In this document: positions 1-11,878 of the stretch, in pieces
How the letters are laid out: every line of letters begins with the position of its first letter
Numbering within the stretch: the first letter of the stretch is position 1
Made by a program: the position numbers and the translations under genes
NCBI GenBank assembly: GCA_031216125.1
Contig: CM062369.1
Span: 30,863,881 to 30,927,880, forward strand
Length of the DNA stretch: 64,000 bases
Origin: Dalbergia cochinchinensis
Lineage: Eukaryota; Streptophyta; Magnoliopsida; Fabales; Fabaceae
Reading direction: 5' to 3'
Notes under the pieces: model-generated
Database searches by the model: none
What the model was told of the DNA's origin: nothing
What the model saw: the letters and a program-made list of their open reading frames with translations, nothing else

Positions 1-328
1 CCAACATTTTCCACATCAACGTGGAGGCTAACAGAGAGCTTGCTACATCGTGCATGTGTCACTCTAATTGCCATGTTTGAGATGTCCGTGCTATTGCCAT
101 GGCGGTGTCCATCCACAGGAACTAAGAGCACTTTGGGCGCACTAGCTAATCTATGAACAAAGTGGGTGTATGATAATCCGTAACCAAATGGATACACCAT
201 TGGACCATTGTAAAATCGATAAGTCCTTCCGGGATACCCTGTGTTTCGACTTGGACGCATTGCCATATTTGTCATTGGCAAATTTTTAAGGTACTCTTGA
301 GGGTACCATGTCATTGGAAGCTTGGCTC
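1..328 (-). CDS. BXL: BXL exon 7, partial (residues 572-680 and beyond)
   Basis: Acceptor TTTTAATTCAG at 329-339. I translated it by hand: GAKLPMTWYPQEYLKNLPMT, then RNTGYPGRTYRFYNGPMVYP, FGYGLSYTHFVHRLA and a fibronectin-III-like start ending in LHVDVENVG at the window edge. It is open to base 1, and the last visible codon is split by the edge. Confidence 0.92.
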
Positions 329-2748
329 CTGAATTAAAATATTCTTCAATTTAGCATGCTACGGTAATGGATGCATTCACACTTGAATGATGCTATTTGA
401 ATTTATTTTCCAGGCTCATTATAGACCTCCAATGAGGGAGAAAGATACAAGGTGGTGAATGTTAGAAAAAGTGAAAAAATGTGATTCATCTGCCACCTTT
501 TGTCTTTTTCTTCCATTGTGAGTCTACAATAAGTAACATCAATCTCCACATTTTCATGTCAATTGTGCCAACAATGAAAATGGGAGGATTTCCTTTTTTG
601 TTTTTTTTTTTCACAAACCTGGGTTGGCAGTTCCAAACAAGATATCTGCAATGGCTGCACCACCAGCTTGGCCCGGATAACCAACCCACAAGATTCCCAC
701 AATTTTGGGATCATTCTTTGCAAAAGTTATATCCACGGGCCCACCAGACATCAAGACCAAAATTGTTGGGCCTCTCGAAGCTGCAGCAACCTTTGACACA
801 AGGTCTTGTTGATGCCCAGGAAGGAGCAACCCAGCCCGGTCCACGGTTTCGGCCTCAATTGACTGGTCCAGTCCCATCACTAGAATCGTCGCATCTGCTT
901 GACGGGCCGCATCTAGAGCCATCCCAAATTGCTTGTCATCAGAACAAGCCACATCTGCACAACCGAGCTGGTGAATAGTCTTGGCGTATCTCCCTATTCC
1001 TTGCAAGGGGCTCGTGTACTCACAAGCAATACCTAAAAATAGGCATGTGAAGATACAGTTAAAGTTGCCTAAAGCATACAATTTATTTGCACTTATCCCT
1101 GGTTAGGTTTTTTTTTATTATTTAATTGATATGGGTTTAGAAGGACGAAAATCACCTGGCTCAAATTATGTCTCATTTCCTATTTCATCAATCATTTATT
1201 ACACAAAGAAAGTGAAAAATTTTAAAAGATTTAAAATATCAAAACAGTTACTTAATGTGTATATATATATATATACACACACGACAAAATGTGATTGGAG
1301 GAATAGAGGACATGCTAGGTGATCTCTGTCAGGCTTAGAAATAGCACTCGAAATTTCAAGGGAATGAGAACATGGGCTTACCAGCATAGTTGCCAATCAT
1401 TGTGACAGTGACATTAGAATTGGGCCCAATGACAGCCACGGTGCGGTGACGCCGTTGGGAGAGGGGCAAGGAGGGACCATTGTTCTTAAGGAGCACAATC
1501 CCTTGCCTGGCAGCTTCAAGGGCGAGCTCTTGGTGAGCTCGAGTGCACACATCTCTTGGACCCAAGTTGCCATATGGCTGCGCTGATGGCTCACCATCGA
1601 ACATCCCTAACCTCATTTGCACTCTCAGCGTGTTCGCCAAAGCTCCATTCACGTCAGCTTCACTTACCAAGCCTTTTTGGACTGCATTCTGTGTATGCAC
1701 TGCTAGAAAAGGCCCACAATCTAAATCCAAACCTGCAACATTGAGACTATCCACCTAAGTTTTTGTCTTCCCATTTATTTACTGGGCTACATTTTAGTAA
1801 TGACGTATGTATTAACTAGGAAACTATCCAAATTAATTCAATTTTAACGACTAGCCTGCTTTGATGGCATCGGCTGCAGCTTCTTCCGGTGTGGATGTAT
1901 AATGCTGGCTGGTATAGAACACCCCAACAGAGTCACAATCTGATACAATGTACCTAAACCAAAACGAAGCAAAATATAAGCTTCTTGAGATGATTCCCTT
2001 TGATAGAAGTAACCACCAAACCAATAAGCCTTTGGCAGTGCATTTATAAGCTTACCCATCTAGACGCCATTGCCCACGAACTGTTTTCCTTAGAAGGTTG
2101 GGATCTGCACAGGTTGGGACACCGTTGACCTGATTGTAAGAACACATAACACTCGCCACTTTGCCTTCCTTCACGCACATCCGGAATGGCACATCGAAGG
2201 TGTCCTCTATGTCCTGCTTGCTAACCTGCGCGTGAAGCACAAACCACAAAGTAAGGTTCCACACTGAATAATATTACTATATTATGTGGTCCTATGGTCA
2301 ATCATTGTTTTTTATAAGGGCTCTGGAAAAGTAGTAAACAAAACTACAAAAAGCATCCATGACCCGACAACATGATCAGTCCTCAAGAATGTAGCGCGCA
2401 AACAACTCAAACATGCAATGCCATATTGTTCAATTTAATAGTAAATATCATTGGATTGTTACAATTTTCACCTTGGCGTGTGCATTTGACATGCAAGCTT
2501 ACAAACTGAAGCTTAGATCCTAACACGCTAGCTACTGACAAATTAATGTGGCTAGAGTTTATTTCAACAAAAACAAGTGGAAAAATAATTGATTATATTC
2601 TTTAATTATTACTATGCATGGTTGTCTATCGAGTTGTACAACTCACAGTAGCAGGAAAAAAGAAACAATATTGTTTGACGTCCATTCGTTTGAGTCATTC
2701 CCTATCTGTAAAACAAATGGAACAAGAAAAAGGAAAAATTGCAGACGC

Positions 2749-2784
<36 letters not shown>

Positions 2785-5700
2785 ATACTATTCTACTTTT
2801 TCCTATACAAGCTATGTGATTGTTTATTATTTTTTATTTTATTAATATTTCTAATAGTGTAATTAGAATCTTAAGTATTCCATTCCCAAAATAAAAAAAG
2901 AATCTTAAGTATTGAATGATATAAAACACAGATAATTTTTTCAGTAGAAGTATCTTAAAATTTTTATTTAAGAAACTTATTACATAAAGGACCGGCGAAA
3001 GTGCTAAACCGGACAAGGTGCCATTTAACCTGGGGGCTCTTATTCAGAGGCCCATCATAGACTGTCCATCCTAAATCGTTGGATCCGCTCAAGTGATGAG
3101 GTTGTGTCAATGTAAAAGAGTAAATACCTGTTGTGCTGGTAAAAGTGGACCTCTTTGCAAATTACAAAATGACCCACCCCTGTTTTATAATTAGATGTGT
3201 GCGTGTATGTTTTTTTTTTTTTAATTTCTTGTCATTCTTTTTTTCATTGACATTGACATCCATCGAGAAGAGTATTTTAGACCATCATTTGAGTCAGCGT
3301 TAAGAAATTAAATATCATTTAATGTTTACTAATTATGCTCACGGGAACAAATTATGGGAGATAGTTGGTTTTAATACTTTTTGTTTTGTTTTAATACTTT
3401 TGAATATGTTTGTAGATTGAAAACCACTTCTAGACGAAAATCTTTGTTCATAAATAAAATAGATATATTTTTATTAATATTATATGATTATAAAATTTAA
3501 TTGATAATATAAATTAATTAAAACTAGTTAATAGAAATTCTCACCGTCAGCTGTGGAATGGAAGATATTATTCAATAAATGAGAATGAGAGAAAATATTA
3601 TTTCAAAGATTAGAGATTACTTTAAAATTATATGATTTGATGAAATTTTAAGTTAATACTTAAATGGAAAAGCTAGTAAATGATTTTTTTACATAAATTT
3701 AATCATTGAAAAAAATATGTAATATTATTTTAGTCCTTGAGAAATTTTTTGTATAAATTTAATCGTTAAAACATGCATGTGATATCACCTTGAGTCTTGA
3801 AAGATACATTTGACATTTATTTGATTTGCTAATTCTATAAATTCATGAACTTATTGAATATTAAATGCATCTTTCAAATATTAAAGTGATGTCACATGTA
3901 TCTTTCAGTTATTAAATTGATGCCAAAAATCTTTTAGGGGCCAAGTTAATATGATGTGTATATTTTAGAAACTAAATTAATGTCAAAAGTCTTTTAGGAT
4001 CGAAACTAATTGACATCATATATATCTTTAGGGGATGAACTAGTTTAATCTATTTAAACTTATATAGGTAAACATATATTCAATTTGTTAAATATATTTA
4101 TTGCAGGTAAGAAGAAAACAAGTGATGAAGCAATATATTTGGACTTAGGGTTTAAGGTTTAGGATTTAGGTTTGATTAGATTCTTTAAAATTAAAGGGAA
4201 AAAAGTGATTACTTAACAAAAAAGCAATATTAAAATTCCCTCATCTTCATACCTAGTAATATCAAATATAATCAAACCTAGATTTTGAGAGATTAATTTA
4301 TTTATACAATACTAGTCAAGTTGGAATATGGGGTTTCAATATATTACTTACTAATGGATATTATTAATTTAGAATCAATTGCTTGTTGAAGTTATTTATA
4401 GAATAAATATGTCATGTAATAAATATTTATTGCATACATTCAATGAAAACTATTTATTGTTAAAATTAGAAAAATTTTGAAGTTGATTACCATTTTTTGT
4501 CCATCATATAGTAAGAACTAAGAAATATAAAATTTGCACCCCATCACCGTGGCTCTTTCCTTTTCAATTGCTCTGTTTGTCCTTCAAAGTTCAAAGCCTA
4601 ATCCCAACTAGTAAACCGCCTATGTCGTGCCCCGGACATAATTAAATGGGTACAAAATCAAATTTTAGAAGCTCATGGGATAAAAACAAAAGCTCAGAAG
4701 TCAATCTGAACCGGATAAAAAAAATGGAGGTTCCCTACTGCGCCAAAACATTCGGGGCCCACCTTATTAAAAGCCACCAACCGGACAATGTGGCGTACAC
4801 AAAAGTAGTTGCAAGTTGCAACCTCAGCAATGGATAATATCAAGACGAGCGGTCCACAGCCCAAAATCCCAACCGTAATTTCCACATAGCATGAAGTAAG
4901 GCGTACCTTAGCATTAAAGTGAAAGCGATCCACACCGTTCCAATTATCTAGGTCATAAGCCGTAAAGTGTTTGCAAGATGCAGCCACCTTCAACCGGTTA
5001 CCATTCGTTCCCTGCAGCCCCTTCACGTAATTGGCAGCATATCTACCGGCTAGCAACGGGTCCTCACCGGGAGTCTCCTGTCCACGGCCCCACCTTGGGT
5101 CTCTGAAGATGTTCACGTTTGGGCTCCAATATGTCAGCCCCGCCATCCCTCCATTGTACATCGCCCTCGCTTCATCTGAGACGACCTGTCAGACCAAATA
5201 AATAAATAAATAAAAGAGAGAGAAAATTGCTTGTGTCCTATATTCATTTCGATCAATTTTTATTTCAATCATTTCAAATCAAATTATGACATGTGATCAT
5301 TATTTTTCAAATGATTAATTTTAAAATTGAAAACATAAAAGTTGTTCGCTTCTCATGATTTAATTTGAAAAAATGTTATTTATATTAATAAAATATAAGA
5401 CATCATGTCAATTTAGATCTTTATTTATTATTAAATGATATGTGAATCCTATTTGAATGAGACCTAAATCTCATCTGATGATAAATAAGGTATGAGTTAG
5501 TATGATATCTCATACCTTATGAGTATAAATAATTCAATTCTTTAATTTGAGTAATGAACCTAATAAATCTAAGAAATTTGATCTAAATTATAAATAAAAA
5601 AAATTGTGACGATTTGTGTGCATCATTATCACCTCCATACGTTTGAATTTTTCTTCCCTAAAACTAAAGATTTATCAATTTAATTTTAATATTTTTTATA

Positions 5701-7267
5701 TTAATATATATAATTGTATATTAGTATGTTATGAAATGCTGGCTTAAATATAATTTTGATTCATAAAAAATAAACGAATGCTGGTTTTGATGTTCTCGAA
5801 TTTTTTTAGCTTGGTTTTAATTCAAACATTTATGCATAATATGATTGCTAACTGGCATGTTGGATTAAATGACTTTACATTTCATTAGCTAGTTCAACAT
5901 TTGATATAAAAAGTCCAACGATAAAGACTAGAGCCAAACGGTTATAAATGTTTAGATCGAAATAAAACAAAACTAAATTCAAGGATCAAAACCAAAGTTG
6001 TTATTTTTCAAGACAGAAACGTATTTAAGCTTAAAATATCTAGTTATTTTAAAACTATAAGAATAATATATCACTAATTAATAATACAAATTATATAAGT
6101 AAATAATTATTTTAATACACCACTGATATAAAAAATATATTATCACCAATCATATATCACTATAGGTAACATCTTTAAAAATACATTTGTGAAAATTAAA
6201 AACTTTTATCGGTGTGATTATATATTATTAAATTAATTTATGAGTGAAAGTTAACTATATTTATTAATGTAAAAATATATAATTGAATAACCATATAAAA
6301 TACTTTTTATACTGTTAACGCATCAAAATTAAATATTACTACTTGAATTTAATATTCATATCAATGCAGTGAAGCAGACTTAAGGTGCGATTGTTTCTTT
6401 TTTTAAAGTTCTTGTGAAACCTAGATATTATATAAAGGTTAAATTAATACTTATTTAATTTAAATAGAATTTTGTGATAAATATTTTGATATGAGATGGA
6501 CTCAAAAAATGAATATTATATTTTTTCTATATATGCAACCGTGCGTCTACTAAGAAATTTAAAGGATAAGAAACATATTTTCGTTAATTATTAAATTATT
6601 TTTGATATATTTTCTTTATAAACTTTGCTTATAATGTCATTTAATTTATATTAGTAAATCATATAAACTATTTAATTTTATTAACAATATCTCAAAAATG
6701 ATAAAAAAAATTTATATATAAATAATTGAAAAAGTAAAATACTTTACACTCAATATCAAACTCCTAATAATTATTTACTTGAAAAAGACAAGTGTAAGTC
6801 CTAATTGTTACGTGCTTCATGTTTTGATTTAACTGTACGCAAAAGTAATTGATACAAATACTCACCTGACCAATCGCTTCCCACAATGATGCATTGAATG
6901 AAGCAGCAGTAGTGATGACTTGAGGGAAACTAGTGGCGCCTGGGAATGGGCCACCGAACTTTGTTCCAGGGCCCACATTCGACACCCCATGGAGTGCCTC
7001 AGACCACCACTCGTATCCTTTGATCCCAAGCCTTGGAACTGCGGCGGCATTGTTCACTAGGAGCCTAACCTTCTCTTGCAGTGTCAGCCTTCCAATGAGG
7101 TCCTTCACCCTCGCCCCAATTGGCAGTGACACCCTGCAAAAGGGCAAGCTCTTTGTGGCTGCGTCCTTAGGGTCACAGGCGAAGGGGTCACGTGCCTCGC
7201 CACCCAATAGGAGGAGGAGGAGGAGGAATAAGATAGGGACGAGGGGTGATGAGAAGATGGAAGCCAT
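1..7267 (-). CDS. BXL: Beta-D-xylosidase / alpha-L-arabinofuranosidase (GH3), 3' end cut by window edge
   Basis: Secreted glycoside hydrolase family 3 enzyme that removes xylose and arabinose from xylan and arabinan in the plant cell wall. Seven exons are seen on the minus strand: 7267-6866, 5185-4907, 2225-2056, 1953-1856, 1732-1382, 1032-619 and 328-1. All phases fit, giving about 680 open codons. The family is usually about 770 residues, so about 90 residues lie beyond base 1. Visible marks: hydrophobic signal peptide (residues 1-25), the VNNAAAVPRLGI and YEWWSEALHG blocks, WSPNVNIFRDPRWGRGQETPGE, the VSDCDSV motif at 287-293 whose first Asp (289) aligns with the GH3 nucleophile, LDLDCGPFLA, DQSIEAE (489-495), and the start of the C-terminal fibronectin-III-like domain. 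It resembles the Arabidopsis BXL1/BXL2 group more than BXL4, since it has LDLDCGPFLA. No frameshift or internal stop was found. The exact paralogue cannot be settled without alignment. Confidence 0.95.
619..1032 (-). CDS. BXL: BXL exon 6 (residues 435-571)
   Basis: Acceptor CTATTTTTAG, donor GTTTGT, 414 nt. It encodes most of the GH3 C-terminal alpha/beta sandwich: YTSPLQGIGRYAKTIHQ, VMGLDQSIEAETVDRAGLLLP, LVLMSGGPVDITFAKNDPK and the GYPGQAGGAAIADILFGTA block. DQSIEAE holds the acidic residues of the second active-site loop in this family. Confidence 0.95.
1382..1732 (-). CDS. BXL: BXL exon 5 (residues 317-434)
   Basis: Acceptor ATGTTGCAG, donor GTAAGC, 351 nt. It encodes LDLDCGPFLAVHTQNAV, then NTLRVQMRLGMFDG, NLGPRDVCTRAHQELALEAA and the start of the second GH3 domain (RRHRTVAVIGPNSNVTVTMI). 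Confidence 0.95.
1733..1855 (-). other. BXL intron 4, GC-AG type
   Basis: The donor reads CAG then GCTAGT and the acceptor TTGCAG. Only the GC donor keeps phase: it joins ..KAG to LDLDCG exactly as the family requires. The nearby GT four bases downstream would create an in-frame TAG. All five other introns seen in this gene are GT-AG. Confidence 0.85.
1856..1953 (-). CDS. BXL: BXL exon 4 with the catalytic nucleophile
   Basis: 98 nt between acceptor GGTTTAG and a GC donor (AAAGCAG, then GCTAGT). It encodes YIVSDCDSVGVFYTSQHYT and then EEAAADAIKAG. The first Asp of SDCD is the expected GH3 nucleophile. This short exon is easily missed because no ORF search reports its frame. Confidence 0.93.
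2056..2225 (-). CDS. BXL: BXL exon 3 (residues 228-284)
   Basis: Acceptor ACGCGCAG, donor GTAAGC, 170 nt, ends in phase 2. It encodes VSKQDIEDTFDVPF and the highly conserved GKVASVMCSYNQVNG and RGQWRLDG blocks. Confidence 0.95.
2751..2782. repeat. (TA)n microsatellite in BXL intron 2
   Basis: An uninterrupted run of about 15 AT dinucleotides. A shorter (TA)n(CA)n run lies in intron 5 at about 1258-1282. Both are likely length-variable between individuals. Confidence 0.9.
3680..4060. repeat. Degenerate internally repeated, fold-back-like block in BXL intron 2
   Basis: A motif close to GATGTCACATGTATCTTTCAG recurs about every 60-70 bases (near 3890, 3950, 3975, 4015) and also occurs inverted near 3780-3810 (GATATCACCTTGAGTCTTG). 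This suggests an old short non-autonomous element. The rest of this 2.7-kb intron (2226-4906) is AT-rich with nothing else identified. Confidence 0.35.
4907..5185 (-). CDS. BXL: BXL exon 2 (residues 135-227)
   Basis: Bounded by acceptor TCTGACAG and donor GTACGC, 279 nt, phase 0 at both ends. It encodes VVSDEARAMYNGGMAGLTYW, the RDPRWGRGQETPGEDP block and the KHFTAYDLDNW block, which line the GH3 active site in this family. Confidence 0.95.
5741..6034. mobile_element. MITE-like element in BXL intron 1
   Basis: The left end GGCTTAAATATAATTTTGAT and the reverse complement of the right end, AGCTTAAATACGTTTCTGTC, match over roughly 50-60 bases, including a shared inner stretch (GGTTTTGAT). This is the terminal-inverted-repeat style of short Mutator-like MITEs common in plants. 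About 290 bp, no ORF. No clear 9-bp target duplication was found, so the class is inferred. Confidence 0.5.
6866..7267 (-). CDS. BXL: BXL exon 1 (residues 1-134)
   Basis: Starts at the ATG at 7267 with MASIFSSP, followed by a nine-Leu-rich hydrophobic core and a likely cleavage after GGEA, so the product enters the secretory pathway. It carries the first conserved GH3 blocks (LTLQEKVRLLVNNAAAVPRL, YEWWSEALHGVSNVGPG). It ends ATTGGTCAG with donor GTGAGT, phase 0. Confidence 0.95.
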
Positions 7268-7363
7268 TTGATAAGAAAAATAATAAAAATAAAGATATTG
7301 TGTATAGATGTAAAGCGTTGGTGGTTTGTGTAGTTATGGAGTGGAGGGAACGGACAATAAAAT

Positions 7364-7373
7364 GTATATATAG
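7364..7373 (-). promoter_or_regulatory. TATA box of the BXL gene
   Basis: On the minus strand CTATATATAC lies about 97 bases upstream of the ATG at 7267. A start roughly 30 bases downstream (near 7335) would give a 5' leader of about 65-70 bases. The leader is pyrimidine- and AT-rich and has no upstream ATG after that point. The start site is inferred. Confidence 0.65.
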
Positions 7374-7400
7374 GTGAGGCGACGACATGTCCAAATGCCA

Positions 7401-9229
7401 CTGTTCATTGTAGTTGACTTGCGCTGTAATAGATAGAGCTCGCTTAGCTAATTAGCGGGCCATTTGATGATTGGATTTTTCATTATGCGAAAAAAAAAAC
7501 AGAAAAGCCGTTTTCAGGGAATTAAGCAACTTGGCTGGTGAGATTTCAATAAAAGTTGGTGGCTAACAAAGAAGATCGGTAAGCCAATTGAACAAATTAA
7601 CAACCGAGAGAATCTAACTTCTGCCTGCAGCCATTTTTGAAATTTGTTTTTGCTTGTTTAATTAGTGCATGCATCACCAAGTGTGTTTGGATGGAGCAAT
7701 TACAGGGGAACGTAATAATTTTGGCAACTTCAGAACCGTGGGGTCTTCTTGTAATAATTGTTTGACAGCATTTTAATCTTGTTAATTTTACGTAATTTTT
7801 CTACATTAATTGAATCTTGTGCACGACTCACTCACTTATTTAGGTATGTGTTTTAAATTTTAAATCGTGGTGTTAAATTAATATTGGTATCATAGGTAAT
7901 ATTAGTCTACCCTTTGATTGGATGTGCTTTGGTGATCATGTTACCGGGTACGGTTGGTCCTATTTTAGACATTAATAATTACGGCATGTGGATTATGTTA
8001 GATTGACTCTACTTATTTTCGGGTAACAATTTCTATCGTTTTATCTGGCAGGCATTACTTATTTTGGCCTGAAAAATATATTCTGATTTTTTGACAAATA
8101 TTATGATAATTGTTGGATGAAAATTGATCTAAGAAACTAATAATTATAACACATAATTTTGAATATAAAAGTCTAGTAAAATTTTGTATTATCTAGTATT
8201 TTTCTTTGTGATAGTTTCTAGTTTAGAAAATATATCCACGAATAAGCGAGTGAGTCCCGCACAAGATTCCTTTGTGATAGTTCCCAGTTTGAAGGTCCCC
8301 TCGTTTTGAGTGGTTTTGAGCTTTTCTTTTTATCAAAAAAAAAAAAAAACAATTCCAGTTTAGAAGTCTAAATAAGCTATGGCCGAAAGACGAGAAAAAA
8401 GCCTGAGAAAGTAGCATTTATAACCTAATGACTAACGCTCATGGAAATTGACAAGTGTTGCTTACTAGTTTTTTTTTTTTTTTTGCAGTAATCTATCAAA
8501 TGTATGACTTGAATTTGATATAATTAAATTATTTATTGGTAGATGATTTGTAATTTTACCATTAATTTTTGTTGAGATTGATTTAATTTAAAATCTTACT
8601 TCATTTTGATTACAATCTTCACTTTTTATTAGTAAATAAAACCGCTGTCGAGCTATACACATTAACTATTCATTAGTTCCTTAGTTTTCACTGTTATGGT
8701 TGAGCTGTTAACTTTCTGAAATGGACTAAAACTGAAATAGGTTGAGTATATCACACATTATTCAAAGGTAGCTGATTAAAAAATAATATAATGGCAAGAA
8801 AAGTGGAGTCAGGTCCAACGGAAATTAGAGATCAAGAAAGCTTGGTCAATTATTGTCCCTTGCACCAATTTTAATTTGGATATTTACAAAAGTGCTCGTT
8901 GGTAGAGAGTAGCTTCGCTTACAAGTGAGGTGAGGATCAAAGCAGTACTTCTTGCTAAGATATATCAATCGTTTCAAACCCAAAGCCAGCCATGGTGGTG
9001 GATATGTCATCTGGACTGAGATCGCTGCATTACCGAGAGATGGGGAAGAAAAAACAAAAGAAAAAGAGTATTTACACTTTACGAAACAAGCAGCACAAGT
9101 GTTTGATCCAAATTGAATCCACTAAGATGAACTTTAATCTGATTAACTTAATCAATCATATAAGAAATCTTGAGTTATGGCGATTTTGTTCTAAAAGAAG
9201 TGATTAATTCTTTAGCCTATAAACTCTCC
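7401..9229. other. Intergenic stretch, no gene seen
   Basis: AT-rich with poly-A/T runs near 7491, 8336 and 8468. A phrase TTTGTGATAGTTYYYAGTTT occurs twice (about 8205 and 8270). The small ORFs here have no family resemblance and biased composition. I see no RNA gene or conserved coding signal. Confidence 0.6.
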
Positions 9230-9703
9230 AAATCACTATATGAAGTCTTTGGACAAGATCAAATTAAGAGGAGTCAAATAGAAAAATAAATTGCATTAAT
9301 GACTGAAAGTTATTACAATGAAATTGAAAATCAAATGCAAATGATAAACAAAAGGCTAAATTTTGGAGACTTGGAATTGTGTCCCCATTTACACAAGTAC
9401 TCTCCTATTTATAGCCTACTAGTAACACTAATACACGATCATGGTTGTTCCTATTTTTTTTAGCAACCACTATCCGTTCTTCATCCTTCATGCACGTTCA
9501 CTAGCCTTGAACTTATGGAGTCATTTTTCCTTTGTTGGGCCACTATCTCTTTGTGATCACACAAACCCAAACCATTCACCTTAGCCATAGCTTTGTCTTG
9601 GGCTTGTGTTTTCCTTGAGCCCAGCTTAATTATCCAACCATGGCTATCTTCTAGTTTTTATATTGGGCCTCTATTGGTAGCCCTTTTTTTTTTGTCTCCA
9701 ACA
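9230..9703 (-). mobile_element. Possible copia-type LTR fragment
   Basis: Read on the minus strand it begins TGTTGGAGACAAAAA and contains CTATAAATAGGAG (about 9403-9415), a TATA-like site placed as in many plant copia LTRs. I could not find a target duplication or a clear other end, so this is a weak call. Confidence 0.3.
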
Positions 9704-9920
9704 TATGCCTCCTACGCCTCTTATTTTAGTAGCCATTATGAGCTATGAGGTGTTAACATACGTTCCAGGCTAAAGTTTCTAGCATTACTGCTTTTCTTCT
9801 TCTTCAACTTCTTTGCGTGATTATTGGAACCACCATCTACTTCAAATTTATGTTACAATCTTCTTCTTCTTTGAATATTTCTACTTCCTTGCTGGTTTTT
9901 TCTTCTCCATATCATTAATT

Positions 9921-10147
9921 ATGTCTTCATATCAGGGCTCTAATTCTCAAAACCTTGATCTTCTCGACCCTTGGATAACTGATGTCCCTCATTCAGCTCG
10001 CTTCATGATCAAGCTAAAGATCCAAACACAGTTGTGGCCGCTCTTGAATCTTTGCAGAAATCAATGGTGGCAACCAAAGGTTCTTCATCCTTTGAGAAGG
10101 ATAAGATGGCAGCCATTTTGATTCTTTTTGATAATGAAGGTGCCAAT
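9921..10147 (+). pseudogene. PMD gene piece 1 (N-terminus)
   Basis: ATG at 9921 opens MSSYQGSNSQNLDLLDPWIT. Near 10005 the frame shifts by one and goes on as DQAKDPNTVVAALESLQKSM and MAAILILFDNEGAN. The last five bases, CCAAT, are the left target duplication of the solo LTR that follows. The 200 bases upstream are pyrimidine-rich and could be its old leader. Confidence 0.6.
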
Positions 10148-11878
10148 TGTTAGCTCCAAAACCTTTCAGAAAGCCTTAATGCAAAAGGTTTTGAGTGGTA
10201 ACACAACCAATTTGGAGAAAATATTTTGAAGAAGGACTAATGTTTCCCTTGAGTTTCTTGAAGCATCAAACAGGTTGTTACGTTAGCATAACACAGTTTT
10301 TAAAGCGAAAAAATTTTCACATGACATTTGCAAACATGTTTAATCTCATTTTGAAGAGATTAGGATTTGATGAAAGTGAAAAATATATCGCCGAATGAAT
10401 GTATACATGCTTAACATATTGAAGAACATTCATAAATACAAAAAACCAAGGTGCAAATCTTTAGAAAGTAGCATGCGACTTCAGAAAGTATATTTCAAGT
10501 GCAGATTCTAATCCAACTCTGAAGCAAGTATATGCTACAACCTTCCATTATCATTATCGCAATCATATCATCATCTACTAGCTTTGATTGAAGACTGAAA
10601 GATTGGAAAAAAATCAAGAAATTGATATCGTTTTTTATAAAAAATGTTTCATAGTGAAAAGGTGCACTTTACAGGAAAATAAGGGAAATTTAAAATTCGA
10701 ATTTAAAGTCAAATCCAGTCACAGGCTGGCGTGACTCTCTTCTATCAACTTAGTAAACTACCCCAATTTCTGGAAGGAAATGTTCAGAAAGCTCATTCAG
10801 AAAGAAAAAAGCAATTTCTAAAGATAGTCTCAGAAACTTCTGTTTTACAATGGCTTCTATATAGCTCTGACAAACGCCAAGCTACTCCTCTAGATTGCAT
10901 TTCCAAGATAGAAACAGATGATCAACATATGTCATTTGGACAATAGATCAAGGGCAACGATCATAAATGCAAAACATCTATAAATAAAAATGTTGTGGTT
11001 ACAACTCAAGATACTTTTGGGAAGAAGTGTTGAAACATTGAAAAATTTTCTCTTCATCTTTTTAGTAAAGACATTACTATTTGTAGTCAGTTTCTTCTTG
11101 TAAAAATCTTCTTTATATGTTCTTAGTAGATCTTATGTTCTTCCTAGGAAGAATCATAGAAAGAAGTTATTCAAGTTTTCCAAGTCTGTCACTGCATATC
11201 TTACAAAAACTTGAGTGTTTGTTAGTTTGAGTGAAAAACCTAAACACAAACCTTTGTAACCTTGATCCGGTAGTTATCGTCAAGAGTTAGCGTGGAGAGG
11301 CTAAGCAAAGACTACTTGTAATGTGATAGTAAGAGTGAACTACTGGTCATGGGTTAGCTTGGAGGGGCTGGCTAAAGATTATTCAGGTGTGACAGTAAGA
11401 GTGAACTATTGGTCATTGTGTTAGCTTGGAGAGGCTAGTCAAAAACTGCTCAAGTGTGACAGTAAAGTGTATTGGCTGGTCACTGGTAAGAGCTTGGAAA
11501 GGCTACTGTAAAGACTATCCAACTTTCTCAAGTTAAGAAAGATTTTTAGTGGAACTCAACGGTGGTTGAGAATTGGATATAGGCAAGTTGATCGAACTAA
11601 TATAAAAATACATGTGCATTATCTTCTTCTCCCTTAACTCCTTTATATTAATCGCATTTTGCCTATTATATCGTGTTTTCTAAAAATCCAACTTATATGC
11701 GCTTTTATCATACATGCTGTAGTTGAGAAAGTAGTTTTATGAAGTAACTAACATTGTTTCCATTGCACTTCAAGTTAAACACTTGATAGTATATTGTTTA
11801 AGTTTTTTAGAAACAAAGAAGGAAAGAAAAAGTGAAGCACAATTCAACTCCCCATTCTCATGCACTTTTCTATCTACT
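10148..11878 (+). mobile_element. SIRE-like (copia) solo LTR
   Basis: Starts TGTTAGCTCC and is flanked by a perfect 5-bp duplication CCAAT (10143-10147 and 11879-11883). Near its end it has CACAATTCAACTCCCC, the hallmark at LTR ends of SIRE/Maximus-type elements. It also holds several degenerate copies of a phrase about TTAGCTTGGAGAGGCTAG in its middle (11285-11510). A second, inverted copy sits at about 22182-23664. The last bases (ACT) are not the usual CA, probably through mutation. There is no coding sequence; the gene frame is continuous across the empty site. Confidence 0.8.

Noticed and set aside
481..978. Plus-strand open frame of 165 codons
   Set aside because: It is antisense to BXL exon 6, which has family motifs and fitting splice sites; the frame is a shadow.
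6933..7271. Plus-strand open frame of 112 codons
   Set aside because: Antisense to BXL exon 1; no family resemblance.
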